DNA from: Lachnospiraceae bacterium UBA3386
Lineage (GTDB): Bacteria; Bacillota; Clostridia; Lachnospirales; Lachnospiraceae
Assembly (NCBI GenBank): GCA_002358875.1
Contig: DEPS01000019.1
Location: forward strand, 3,582-35,944
Direction: 5' to 3'
Length of the DNA stretch: 32,363 bases
Shown: piece after piece, positions 9,108 to 16,578 of the stretch
Layout of the letters: each line of letters opens with the position of its first letter
Numbering within the stretch: the stretch's first letter is position 1
Program-made: the position numbers and the translations under genes
The notes under the pieces: generated by a model
Told to the model about the DNA's origin: nothing
The model's input: the letters and a program-made list of their open reading frames with translations, nothing else
The model's database searches: none

Positions 9108-9189
9108 CAAATTATACTGTTTTAGGATAGTATTAGATAAAGTCCGCAATCTGCAAAAGATATTCAGTGCATGAGAACAGGGGGTAGCC

Positions 9190-11388
9190 ATGTCGATCAT
9201 ATACAACCAGGAGAAAAAAACTTTTTCCCTTAATACGGCAAAGACCACTTACCAGCTTAAGATTGGAAATTTGAACTATGTCAACCATCTGTACTACGGG
9301 GCGACGATCAAAGACGAGGACCTGTCCTATCTGATCCGCCGTTACGACCGCGGGTTTTCGGGAAATCCCTATGATTCCCTCAAGGAGCGCACTTTTTCGC
9401 TTGATGCACAGCCGCAGGAATTTACGACGCAGCAGCAGGGCGATTTCCGCATAAATTCAATTGAAGTGCAAAATACGGACGGCAGTTTTTCTTTTGACGG
9501 AAGATACGTATCACATACCATCTACAGTGGTCCTTTCACCTTGAACGGACTCCCCACTGCCTTTGCTGAGGAAGATGACACAGTCGACACTCTGGAGCTC
9601 CACATCGAGGACGCCATAACAAAGGTTAGGGTGACACTGCTTTACTCGGTGTTTGAAGAAAAAGACATCATCATGCGCGCAGTGAGGGTCCTTAACGGAG
9701 GCCAGGGAGAGATCGTGCTCAAGAGGATCATGTCCCTGAACATGGATTATATGAACGGTTCGAATCTGGATCTTCTCTCGCTTCCCGGAAGATACGGCCA
9801 GGAGCGCCAGGTCGAGCGCCAGCCCCTGACCCACCATGTCCATAAGATCCGCAGCGGGCGAGGTATTTCGTCCCACCAGCAGAATCCCTTTATCGCTCTT
9901 GTAGATAAAAAAGCCAACGAGGAGTACGGATCCTGCTATGGTTTCGCTCTGATGTATTCGGGCAGCTTTATTGCCGAGGCTGAGCTGGACCAGTATGATC
10001 AGGCGCGTCTTGTCATGGGTGTCAATGACCGGCTGTTCAGCTATCATCTTGCGCCGGGGGAAGAGTTCGATACACCTGCCGTGCTCATGACCTACACCCA
10101 CAAGGGACTGACCAATATGAGTCATAAGTACCATCATTTCTTCAGGCATAATCTGAACAGGAGCAAGTTTGTCCGTGATGTCAGGCGCCCCGTGCTTATC
10201 AATACCTGGGAAGCGGCTTTCTTTGACTTTGATGACGTAAAGCTTGTGGAGATCGCCAAGGCAGCGAAGGAAATGGGCGTAGAGATGATCGTCATGGACG
10301 ACGGATGGTTCGGAAAACGTGACGACGACAATTCGGGACTGGGCGACTGGTATGTAAATGAGAAGAAGATCAAATGCGGCCTGACAGATCTGGTTAGGCA
10401 GATCAATGACCTGGGTATGAAATTCGGGATCTGGTTTGAGCCGGAGATGGTTTCGGAGGATTCCGATCTCTTCCGGGCACATCCGGACTGGGCCATGGAG
10501 ATCCCCGGACGGCACGCGGTCAGAAGCCGCAACCAGCTTGTTCTTGACGTCAGCAGAAGGGAAGTCCAGGATTATCTCATTGAAAGTATCAACAGAATTC
10601 TTGACACAGCCAACATTTATTATGTAAAGTGGGATCATAACCGCGCGATCACGGATCTGTGGTCGAACGTACTGCCCGCCGAGCGGCAGGGGGAAGTGTC
10701 TCACCGCTATGTTCTGGGTCTTTACCGCATTATGGACGGGATCATCAAGACCCATCCAGACGTAATGTTCGAGGGCTGTGCAGGCGGCGGCGGACGTTTT
10801 GATCCGGCCATGCTGACATACTTCGTTCAGTACTGGAGCTCAGACAACACCAGGCCTCTGGACAATTTAAAGCTTCATTATGGTTCTTCCTTCCTTTATC
10901 CTCTGTCCACTATGGGCGCTCACGTGTCAGAGGCCAGCCCCATGGTCCCCCTGGAGACCAAAGCTGCAATTGCCATGTGCGGAACCTTCGGCTACGAGCT
11001 CGACGCGACAAAGCTCAAAAAGAAGGAGCTCAGGGCCTGCAAAAAGATGAGTGATCTTTACCGCAAGTATTATAACATTAACTTCTTCGGAGATTACTAC
11101 AGGCTGGCAAACCCCTTTGAGCAGGTCAATCTCGTTGCCTGGGAATGTGTGGCAAAGGACAGGAGCGAAGCGCTGGTGACGGTCATTACAGTAAACCTGA
11201 CAATGAACGGCCCCCAGGAATATATATTGTGCAGAGGGCTTGAACCTGACCGGCTTTATAAGGTTGAGGGAGACGGGAGCAGCATGACGGCAACCGGTAT
11301 GGCCCTTATGCATGCCGGCATCCCGATCCCCCGTGAGATCCCCGAGTTTACCGCTTTCATCTACCATCTTAAGGCTGTCAGGAGATAA
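9190..11388 (+). CDS. Alpha-galactosidase, glycoside hydrolase family 36
   Basis: A 732-residue GH36 enzyme, the typical length of bacterial family members, that releases alpha-linked galactose from melibiose, raffinose or stachyose. The N-terminal beta-sandwich domain is followed by the TIM barrel. Visible landmarks are the MDDGWFGKRDDDNSGLGDW segment, GIWFEPEMVSEDSDLF, YYVKWDHNR with the probable nucleophile D482, and EGCAGGGGRFDPAML followed by WSSDNTRP with the probable acid/base D552. No signal peptide is seen, so it is expected in the cytosol. ATG 9190 follows AGGGGG. The gene is monocistronic, with a terminator on each side. No transporter or regulator for alpha-galactosides is in view. 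Confidence 0.95.
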   Translation: MSIIYNQEKKTFSLNTAKTTYQLKIGNLNYVNHLYYGATIKDEDLSYLIRRYDRGFSGNPYDSLKERTFSLDAQPQEFTTQQQGDFRINSIEVQNTDGSFSFDGRYVSHTIYSGPFTLNGLPTAFAEEDDTVDTLELHIEDAITKVRVTLLYSVFEEKDIIMRAVRVLNGGQGEIVLKRIMSLNMDYMNGSNLDLLSLPGRYGQERQVERQPLTHHVHKIRSGRGISSHQQNPFIALVDKKANEEYGSCYGFALMYSGSFIAEAELDQYDQARLVMGVNDRLFSYHLAPGEEFDTPAVLMTYTHKGLTNMSHKYHHFFRHNLNRSKFVRDVRRPVLINTWEAAFFDFDDVKLVEIAKAAKEMGVEMIVMDDGWFGKRDDDNSGLGDWYVNEKKIKCGLTDLVRQINDLGMKFGIWFEPEMVSEDSDLFRAHPDWAMEIPGRHAVRSRNQLVLDVSRREVQDYLIESINRILDTANIYYVKWDHNRAITDLWSNVLPAERQGEVSHRYVLGLYRIMDGIIKTHPDVMFEGCAGGGGRFDPAMLTYFVQYWSSDNTRPLDNLKLHYGSSFLYPLSTMGAHVSEASPMVPLETKAAIAMCGTFGYELDATKLKKKELRACKKMSDLYRKYYNINFFGDYYRLANPFEQVNLVAWECVAKDRSEALVTVITVNLTMNGPQEYILCRGLEPDRLYKVEGDGSSMTATGMALMHAGIPIPREIPEFTAFIYHLKAVRR

Positions 11389-11432
11389 GTCTCTTTAATG
11401 CGGACATGGGGTGGACATACGAAAAAAAACAG

Positions 11433-11459
11433 CAGCCACCCGCAGCGGGTGGCTGTTTT
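11433..11459 (+). terminator. Rho-independent terminator after the GH36 gene
   Basis: CAGCCACCC (11433-11441) pairs perfectly with GGGTGGCTG (11447-11455) around a five-base loop, followed by TTTT. The A-run just upstream (11422-11429) could make it act on both strands. Confidence 0.85.
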
Positions 11460-11477
11460 GACGGATAACCGCAGACA

Positions 11478-11505
11478 GGATCCTTCAGGCCAGGAAGAAG
11501 GATCC
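11478..11505. repeat. 9-bp inverted repeat upstream of the membrane PPase gene
   Basis: GGATCCTTC (11478-11486) and GAAGGATCC (11497-11505) are exact reverse complements with a 10-nt loop. An A-run rather than a T-run follows, so on the + strand this is not a standard terminator. It may be a leader hairpin or have no function. Confidence 0.4.
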
Positions 11506-11597
11506 GAAAAAACCAGGCCGCTGTATTGTAGATACCTGAAAATATTGGTAAGGTATTCTGAAGGTATATTTTTCTGCAGCAGGGAGGATAAAATCAT

Positions 11598-12725
11598 ATG
11601 AAAAAAATCCTGAAAATATTTTTTGTAATTACTGCGGTCATCTTAGCTGTGTGCGTGGCTGGTGCAGGCGGCTATTTTGCCGGAAAGTACATCGAGAGAA
11701 GGGATCTCAGGGAAGAGAGGACCCGGATATATGAGCTGAACAGATCCGCGCTTGGGAATTTAAATGTCGGAGACGGGACAGTCTATGTCATCGGACATTC
11801 CAGTCCGGATTCGGATACTGTATGCAGTGCGGTCGTCTGCGCCCGCTTCCTCACCATGCTGGGATATGAGGCGGAGGCAAGGGTAACAGGGCCTGTGAAC
11901 AGGGAGACTGAGTATATCCTGCAGAGAGCGAAGGTAGATGTGCCTCAGGTCCTGGAGGATGCTGCCGGGAAAACTGTTTTTCTGGTTGACCACAGCGAAT
12001 ACGTACAGGCTGTAAAAGGAATGGAGGACGCGCATATCGTCGGTATTGTCGACCACCACGGGATCGGGACTGTCTCGACCGGGTATCAGGTGTTCTACGA
12101 TGCTAAGCCGATCGGGGCAACCTCCACTTTGCTCTGGCTTGACTATATAAATTACGGCTTTGAGATCGACCAGCCTTCTGCCTGCCTGATGCTGGGCGCC
12201 ATACTTTCCGATACAGACAATCTGACAGGTACGACGGTGACGGAGGCGGACCGTGAGGCAGTAAGAGAGCTTGCGGCTCTTTCAGGCACGACGGACGTGG
12301 ATTCCTTCTACGTGACGATGCATCAGGAAAAGCTTTCCTACAGCGGAATGAGTGATCTGGAGATCCTCTATTCTGATTATAAGGAATACGAGGCCGGAGG
12401 CCTGAAATTCGGGATCGGCCTGGCCGGCGCAATTGATGAAGAAGCGGCGGCGGAGCTTGCAGGCAGGATGGCAGAGGCCCTGCCCGAAGGACTCGAGGAC
12501 AGGGAAGTGGATCTGATGTTCGCGGCTGTGAATATCAGGGAGAATGGTGAGAAGATCGATTATATCATTCCCGGCAACGATTATTCCGAGCAGATCTTTA
12601 CGGCAGCCTTTCCGGATTATGATGAATACGACGGCACTTCCTACATTTTCAGGACCGGCCTCGGGAGGAAGACCAGGCTGGTGCCGGGGCTGACGGACTA
12701 TATAACAAAGCACCCCCGTGAATGA
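11598..12725 (+). CDS. Membrane-anchored DHH phosphoesterase, family II (Mn-dependent) pyrophosphatase-like
   Basis: A 375-residue protein with an N-terminal basic stretch and one hydrophobic segment at about residues 8-29, then a complete family II pyrophosphatase-like body. The metal motifs are GHSSPDSDT 66-74 (canonical GHxxPDTDS), VDHSEY 130-135 (VDHNE), VDHHG 151-155 and LSDTDN 203-208. The DHHA2 domain ends in GRKTRLVP near 356-363, matching the substrate-binding SRKKQ-x-VP motif. Family members hydrolyse PPi to two phosphates in the cytosol. Here the positive-inside pattern predicts N-in/C-out, which would put the catalytic domain outside the membrane. No clear lipobox is seen. The start ATG follows GGGAGGA. 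No partner gene is adjacent. It could instead hydrolyse another phosphoanhydride or a dinucleotide. Confidence 0.85.
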   Translation: MKKILKIFFVITAVILAVCVAGAGGYFAGKYIERRDLREERTRIYELNRSALGNLNVGDGTVYVIGHSSPDSDTVCSAVVCARFLTMLGYEAEARVTGPVNRETEYILQRAKVDVPQVLEDAAGKTVFLVDHSEYVQAVKGMEDAHIVGIVDHHGIGTVSTGYQVFYDAKPIGATSTLLWLDYINYGFEIDQPSACLMLGAILSDTDNLTGTTVTEADREAVRELAALSGTTDVDSFYVTMHQEKLSYSGMSDLEILYSDYKEYEAGGLKFGIGLAGAIDEEAAAELAGRMAEALPEGLEDREVDLMFAAVNIRENGEKIDYIIPGNDYSEQIFTAAFPDYDEYDGTSYIFRTGLGRKTRLVPGLTDYITKHPRE

Positions 12726-12747
12726 TTCGTTTTAGGATTAATGGAAA

Positions 12748-12771
12748 AAAATCCCTTCGCTGCGGGGTTTT
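12748..12771 (+). terminator. Probable terminator after the membrane PPase gene
   Basis: AAAATCCC (12748-12755) can pair with GGGGTTTT (12764-12771) with one U-G wobble around an eight-base loop. The stem is short, so this is a weaker terminator than the others in the window. Confidence 0.5.
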
Positions 12772-12775
12772 AAGA

Positions 12776-12804
12776 TTGTAACGCGGTAAAGAGCGTGCTA
12801 TACT
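12776..12804 (+). promoter_or_regulatory. Predicted sigma-A-type promoter for ddh
   Basis: TTGTAA (12776-12781) and TATACT (12799-12804) are separated by exactly 17 bases. Transcription would begin near 12811 and leave a leader of roughly 155 nt before the ddh start. Confidence 0.6.
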
Positions 12805-12822
12805 CTTTTGTTGTCTGTACCC

Positions 12823-12908
12823 GAAGTTTGCGCCGAAGCGCCGCAGACTTCATTGATAAGACCGGAGAGAACTGCATCACAAAATGCTTTTCATTTTTGC
12901 ATTTTTTT
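12823..12908 (+). promoter_or_regulatory. Structured leader of ddh, possible attenuator
   Basis: The region between promoter and gene holds a hairpin with GAAGT (12823-12827) and ACTTC (12847-12851) arms and an inner TGCG/CGCA pairing. A second hairpin has AAAATGC (12881-12887) and GCATTTT (12899-12905) arms followed by three more T residues, so it is terminator-like but AT-rich. CTGCA at 12872-12876 could alternatively pair with TGCAG at 12908-12912. I do not recognise a known riboswitch. Regulation by attenuation is only a suggestion. Confidence 0.3.
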
Positions 12909-12966
12909 GCAGGCGTATTTCTCCCCGGATGTCTTAAGCGCTAAAAGCATCGAAAAAGAGGTAAAT

Positions 12967-13953
12967 ATGAGTATAAAAATCGGAATTCTGGGATATGGTA
13001 ATCTGGCAAAGGGCGTGGAGAGCGCCATCATGCAGAATGAAGACCTTGAGCTTGCGGCTGTTTTTACCCGCCGTGACCCCTCGTCTGTGACGATCAGGAC
13101 CGCGGGTGTACCGGTGATGGCAGCAGACAGCATTGAGGATATGCAGGACAGGATCGATGTTCTTGTGATCTGCGGCGGAAGCGCGACGGACCTGCCCGTG
13201 CAGACTCCTAAGTACGCGGAAATGTTTAACGTCGTCGACAGCTTTGACACTCACGCCAATATTCCTGTGCATTTCGCAAATGTGGACGCGGCGGCGAAAA
13301 AGGGCGGTCATGTAGGCCTTATTTCCTGCGGCTGGGATCCGGGCATGTTTTCCCTGAACCGGCTTTATATGAACTGCATTCTTCCTGAGGGTAAGGACTA
13401 TACCTTCTGGGGCAAGGGCGTCAGCCAGGGCCATTCCGATGCAGTGCGCAGGATCGACGGCGTTCTTGATGCCCGCCAGTATACGATCCCGGTTGAATCG
13501 GCTGTCGAGAGCGTACGAAAAGGAGATGATCCAGAGCTTTCCACCCGTCAGAAACATACCCGTGAGTGCTTTGTTGTGGCGAAAGAAGGGGCGGATCTTG
13601 CCCGCATCGAAAACGAGATCAAGACCATGCCCAACTACTTCGATGAGTACGACACCACCGTACATTTTATCAGCGCCGAAGAAATGAAGCGCGACCATGC
13701 GGGCCTTCCCCATGGCGGCAGTGTCATCCGAAGCGGCGTGACCGGCCTTAACAAAGAAAATAAACACGTCATCGAATACAGCTTAAAGCTCGACTCCAAT
13801 CCTGAGTTTACGGGTTCCGTCCTTGCAGCCTATGCCCGTGCAGTAGCCCGCCTGTCAAAAGAGGGCAGGACCGGCGCCGTCACAGTTTTCGATGTGGCTC
13901 CCGCCTACCTTTCCGCGGCAGATCCTGCAGAGCTGAGGGCGCATCTGCTCTAA
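12967..13953 (+). CDS. ddh: meso-diaminopimelate D-dehydrogenase
   Basis: A 328-residue NADPH-dependent dehydrogenase of the usual family length (about 326). It interconverts tetrahydrodipicolinate plus ammonia and meso-diaminopimelate, a one-step shortcut in lysine and peptidoglycan precursor synthesis. The N-terminal nucleotide-binding fold begins IGILGYGNLAKGVE. Family-typical stretches are CGGSATDLPVQTP, VVDSFDTHANIP, SCGWDPGMFSLNR and FWGKGVSQGHSDAVRRIDGV, followed by the C-terminal HVIEYSLKLDSNPEFT. The start ATG at 12967 follows AGAGG; an upstream in-frame extension to 12808 runs through the leader and is not typical of the family. The gene is alone behind its promoter. It supplies meso-DAP for the same wall pathway as ddl and murF. 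Confidence 0.95.
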   Translation: MSIKIGILGYGNLAKGVESAIMQNEDLELAAVFTRRDPSSVTIRTAGVPVMAADSIEDMQDRIDVLVICGGSATDLPVQTPKYAEMFNVVDSFDTHANIPVHFANVDAAAKKGGHVGLISCGWDPGMFSLNRLYMNCILPEGKDYTFWGKGVSQGHSDAVRRIDGVLDARQYTIPVESAVESVRKGDDPELSTRQKHTRECFVVAKEGADLARIENEIKTMPNYFDEYDTTVHFISAEEMKRDHAGLPHGGSVIRSGVTGLNKENKHVIEYSLKLDSNPEFTGSVLAAYARAVARLSKEGRTGAVTVFDVAPAYLSAADPAELRAHLL

Positions 13954-14000
13954 GAGATTCAGAAGAAAAGTAAATGTTTTGCCCGATGGCAAAAATATTT

Positions 14001-14036
14001 AAACCGCATTTATGCCGCTCACGCGGCCTGGGGTTT
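14001..14036 (+). terminator. Weak nested hairpin after ddh
   Basis: GCCGC (14014-14018) pairs with GCGGC (14023-14027) around TCAC, and an outer AAACC (14001-14005) can pair with GGTTT (14032-14036). Only three T residues follow, so termination would be inefficient. It lies between ddh and the redox cassette. Confidence 0.35.
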
Positions 14037-14056
14037 GAGATTAAAGGATAAATGAC

Positions 14057-14641
14057 ATGAAAAAAGATCGGAGAATGCCCCTTTCCACAGCAAAAATACT
14101 GGCTGTTACACTGATCGCGGCCCTGTTCATCACGACTTTCTGCTACACGATTGCGTGGGGAGTTTATGACAGGCGGAAGGAGATTCAATACTCAGATCCG
14201 GTTTTTGGAAAGATCGATGCGGATACACTGGAAGGGGGGCATTATTCCTCTGACGAGCTCAAGGATTCGGAATATACTGTCTTTAACGTCTGGGAGACCA
14301 CCTGTTCGGCCTGCCTGGGGGAGATGCCGGAACTTGAGGAGCTCTCAAAGGAGTATGATCCCTCAAAAATCCGCCTGGTGGGGATCTGCGCGGATCTGCT
14401 GGACAAAAACGGAAAGGTGGAGGAAAGCCAGCTTAAGAAGGCCCGGGAGCTGATGCAGAGCGCGGGGACTTCTTTCACGCATCTGATCCCGGACCAGACG
14501 ATGATGAGTTATATTGACTCCGTCGTGCTTGGATTTCCGACGACCTTCGTTGTGGACAGCAGCGGGAATCTCATCAGGACCACAAGCGGTTCAAGGAGTC
14601 TGAAGGACTGGGAGGATTACCTGGCCGACCTGACTCAGTGA
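14057..14641 (+). CDS. Membrane-anchored TlpA/ResA-like thioredoxin-fold protein
   Basis: A 194-residue protein with a basic N-terminus and one transmembrane segment at about residues 14-35, followed by a thioredoxin-like domain predicted to face outside. The active site is WETTCSACLGEMP with C83 and C86. The cis-proline loop reads LGFPTTFVVD with P161. TlpA/ResA-like proteins reduce or exchange disulfides in exported proteins, for example during cytochrome c maturation, but no cytochrome genes are seen here. ATG 14057 has AAAGGA eight bases upstream. A two-codon ATG-ACA-TGA at 14052 overlaps the start and looks incidental. It is the first gene of a three-gene redox cassette and probably receives electrons through its two downstream neighbours, which is inference from co-location. 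Confidence 0.9.
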   Translation: MKKDRRMPLSTAKILAVTLIAALFITTFCYTIAWGVYDRRKEIQYSDPVFGKIDADTLEGGHYSSDELKDSEYTVFNVWETTCSACLGEMPELEELSKEYDPSKIRLVGICADLLDKNGKVEESQLKKARELMQSAGTSFTHLIPDQTMMSYIDSVVLGFPTTFVVDSSGNLIRTTSGSRSLKDWEDYLADLTQ

Positions 14642-14701
14642 AGAAAACGCTGACAGTGGATATTGCCGTGCCAAAAGGAATCTGAAAAAAGGGTAAGGTA
14701 A

Positions 14702-14854
14702 ATGAAAATACAGAAAAAAAACATCAAATGGATCACGATGGGCATTCTCGCTATTTCAGCAGGGATGATTGCCCTTGGTGTCTGCGGCGGGGAAGTCCGT
14801 ATCGTACTTGCAAAAGCGACCAGCATCTGTATGCAGTGCATCGGGATCGGATAG
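14702..14854 (+). CDS. CD1871A-family small CxxC membrane protein (50 aa)
   Basis: A 50-residue ORF from ATG 14702 to TAG 14852-14854, starting MKIQKKNIKW and ending SICMQCIGIG. It has a basic N-terminus, one hydrophobic segment at about residues 10-28 (with C28), and a C-terminal CxxC (C44, C47). This layout matches the small proteins annotated as the CD1871A family of CXXC motif-containing proteins in Clostridia, whose function is not established. It sits 60 bases after the redoxin gene and 13 bases before the 4Fe-4S gene, whose GGGAGGAG ribosome site begins just after this stop. A weak AAGG lies upstream of its own start. A role as a dithiol relay between its two neighbours is inference from position and the CxxC. 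Confidence 0.8.
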   Translation: MKIQKKNIKWITMGILAISAGMIALGVCGGEVRIVLAKATSICMQCIGIG

Positions 14855-14867
14855 GCGGGAGGAGTAA

Positions 14868-16448
14868 ATGGACAGCAAAACAAATGAAAAAGGGACGAAA
14901 CAGCGCCCTGTCCGCCTCTGGTTTCAGGCTGCCTGGTTTGTATTGACCAATTCCTATGTCCGGGGGTTTACCAGCGGGAGGATTTATACAGGAAAAACAA
15001 AGGCCCTGTGTGTACCTGGACTGAACTGTTATTCATGTCCGGGAGCCCTGGGTTCATGCCCCATGGGATCTTTGCAGGCAGTTATGGGGGATTCCGGCTA
15101 CCGCTTTTCCCTCTATGTGTTCGGACTGATCGCGGCAATGGGAGTCCTCTTTGGCCGCCTCATCTGCGGATGGATGTGCCCGTTCGGTCTGGTTCAGGAT
15201 CTTCTCTACAGGATCAAAGTGAAAATCAAGAAGAAGAATCTTCCGGGACACAAATATCTTAGGTATCTTCGATATGTCATTCTGGTGGTTTTCCCGCTTC
15301 TTCTTGTCTCTCTGTTCAAGGACGCGACCGGGACGGGCTCGCCCTGGTTCTGCGAGTGGATCTGCCCCAGCGGGACCCTTCTGGGCGGCATTCCCCTCGT
15401 CCTTGCAAACGCAGGCCTGCGGGCAGCGATCGGGTTCAGATTTTTCTGGAAGCTCTTCCTTTTAATAGTCATACTCCTGCTTTCCGTTTTTTATTACCGC
15501 CCCTTCTGCAAATATCTGTGCCCTTTAGGAGCAATTTACGGCTTATTTAATCCGGTCTCCAGTTACCGTCTGGTCATTGACCACGACAAATGCATCTCCT
15601 GCGGAAGATGCCAGAAGGCCTGCGGAATGGATATCAGGACCTTTGAGACGCCCAACAGCCCCGACTGCATCCGCTGCGGCAGCTGTATTTCGGCCTGTCC
15701 CAAAGGAGCGATCAGCTCTACCTGGAAGCTGGCCGGAGAGAAGGTCAGGAGCAGGTGCTTTATTGACGATGAGCCGGTTTTGGAAGCTGGCGGCAGCCAG
15801 GCAGCCGGTTCGGAAGCGTCGTTTGCAGCTGCAGGATCTGTCGGAGGGGGCGCCGGCACAAAAACTGTTGGAGCCGGCACGGCGTCTGCCCAGGGAGAGG
15901 GGACTTTTGCGGACACGAAGTACGGTCTCACGAAAAAATCGACATTTCTGGGTATCCTCATGATCGTCGGCGGCCTCAACTGCGGGCTGGTCCTCATCAT
16001 GCTGCTTTATAATTCCTTCAATCAGATTCTGAGCATGGATTATTATCAGGAGTTAAATGCTCTTTATATCCCCATGATTGTAGTATGGCTCGTCACGTCT
16101 ATGATAATTTTAGCGACGGGTGTTTATATTCTTCGCAATCGAAAGGTGCCTGCCAGGCTTCTGAGGGTCCGGCATAATGTAATACTTGGGCTGATACTGG
16201 CTTTGATCGGTCTGCCGATCGGGATCATTTCCGTCGTGATTGACAACGGCGTAATCATCGTGGTGCTGACAACTATTATTTATTGTTTTTATGTTTTGAT
16301 AGGCACGGCACTTTTGCTTCCACTCTGTACCATGCTGCAAAAGACAGTCCGTTTCCAGAAAACATCCGGCATCGCATGGGGCTTTTTCTCCCTGATAGGA
16401 TGTGTTATGGCAGTATCGCCATGGGTATTATTTGTTTTGATGAGATAG
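14868..16448 (+). CDS. NapH/NosR-like polytopic 4Fe-4S membrane protein
   Basis: A 526-residue membrane iron-sulfur protein. The N-terminal region has IYTGKTKALCVPGLNCYSCPG with C48, C54, C57 and C64. Three CxxxCP motifs follow, CGWMCP (C100/C104), CEWICP (C162/C166) and CKYLCP (C214/C218), interspersed with membrane helices. Two ferredoxin-type clusters follow: C242/C245/C248/C252 and C267/C270/C273/C277. A low-complexity Ala/Gly/Ser linker spans about residues 305-348. Then comes a further domain of about 170 residues with four or five membrane segments. NapH/NosR/CcoG-like proteins pass electrons across or along the membrane. Here the likely partners are the small CxxC protein and the redoxin just upstream. 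The start ATG has GGGAGGAG at 14857-14864. A strong terminator follows. Confidence 0.9.
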   Translation: MDSKTNEKGTKQRPVRLWFQAAWFVLTNSYVRGFTSGRIYTGKTKALCVPGLNCYSCPGALGSCPMGSLQAVMGDSGYRFSLYVFGLIAAMGVLFGRLICGWMCPFGLVQDLLYRIKVKIKKKNLPGHKYLRYLRYVILVVFPLLLVSLFKDATGTGSPWFCEWICPSGTLLGGIPLVLANAGLRAAIGFRFFWKLFLLIVILLLSVFYYRPFCKYLCPLGAIYGLFNPVSSYRLVIDHDKCISCGRCQKACGMDIRTFETPNSPDCIRCGSCISACPKGAISSTWKLAGEKVRSRCFIDDEPVLEAGGSQAAGSEASFAAAGSVGGGAGTKTVGAGTASAQGEGTFADTKYGLTKKSTFLGILMIVGGLNCGLVLIMLLYNSFNQILSMDYYQELNALYIPMIVVWLVTSMIILATGVYILRNRKVPARLLRVRHNVILGLILALIGLPIGIISVVIDNGVIIVVLTTIIYCFYVLIGTALLLPLCTMLQKTVRFQKTSGIAWGFFSLIGCVMAVSPWVLFVLMR

Positions 16449-16511
16449 TGTGATTTTCAGAAATCAATTATTTTTTAATCAATGATGTTGTGATCAATGA
16501 TGTTATGAAGT

Positions 16512-16542
16512 AAAAAGCAGATGCAAACAGCATCTGCTTTTT
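16512..16542 (+). terminator. Strong bidirectional terminator after the redox cassette
   Basis: AAAAAGCAGATGC (16512-16524) is the perfect reverse complement of GCATCTGCTTTTT (16530-16542) around a five-base loop. With A-run and T-run on opposite sides it should work on both strands. Confidence 0.92.
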
Positions 16543-16550
16543 GCTATAAT
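16542..16550 (+). promoter_or_regulatory. Extended -10 promoter element before the DUF815 gene
   Basis: TGCTATAAT is a perfect TGN plus TATAAT extended -10. The -35 region falls inside the terminator hairpin and has no good match, which is tolerable for extended -10 promoters. The start codon is 28 bases downstream. The following GTAACTACCCGTTCAG resembles the palindromic-element arm and overlaps the ribosome site. Confidence 0.5.
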
Positions 16551-16578
16551 GGTAACTACCCGTTCAGGAGGTTAAAAT

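Noticed and set aside
11398..11601. A 67-codon + strand ORF between the GH36 and membrane PPase genes
   Set aside because: It runs through the strong terminator at 11433-11459 and has no ribosome site or domain.
12811..12966. A lysine riboswitch upstream of ddh
   Set aside because: The leader is shorter than the usual lysine riboswitch and I could not find its conserved core; only generic hairpins are visible.
14052..14060. A two-codon ATG-ACA-TGA overlapping the redoxin start as a regulatory mini-ORF
   Set aside because: The redoxin ATG itself has well-spaced AAAGGA; such a short frame is easily accidental.
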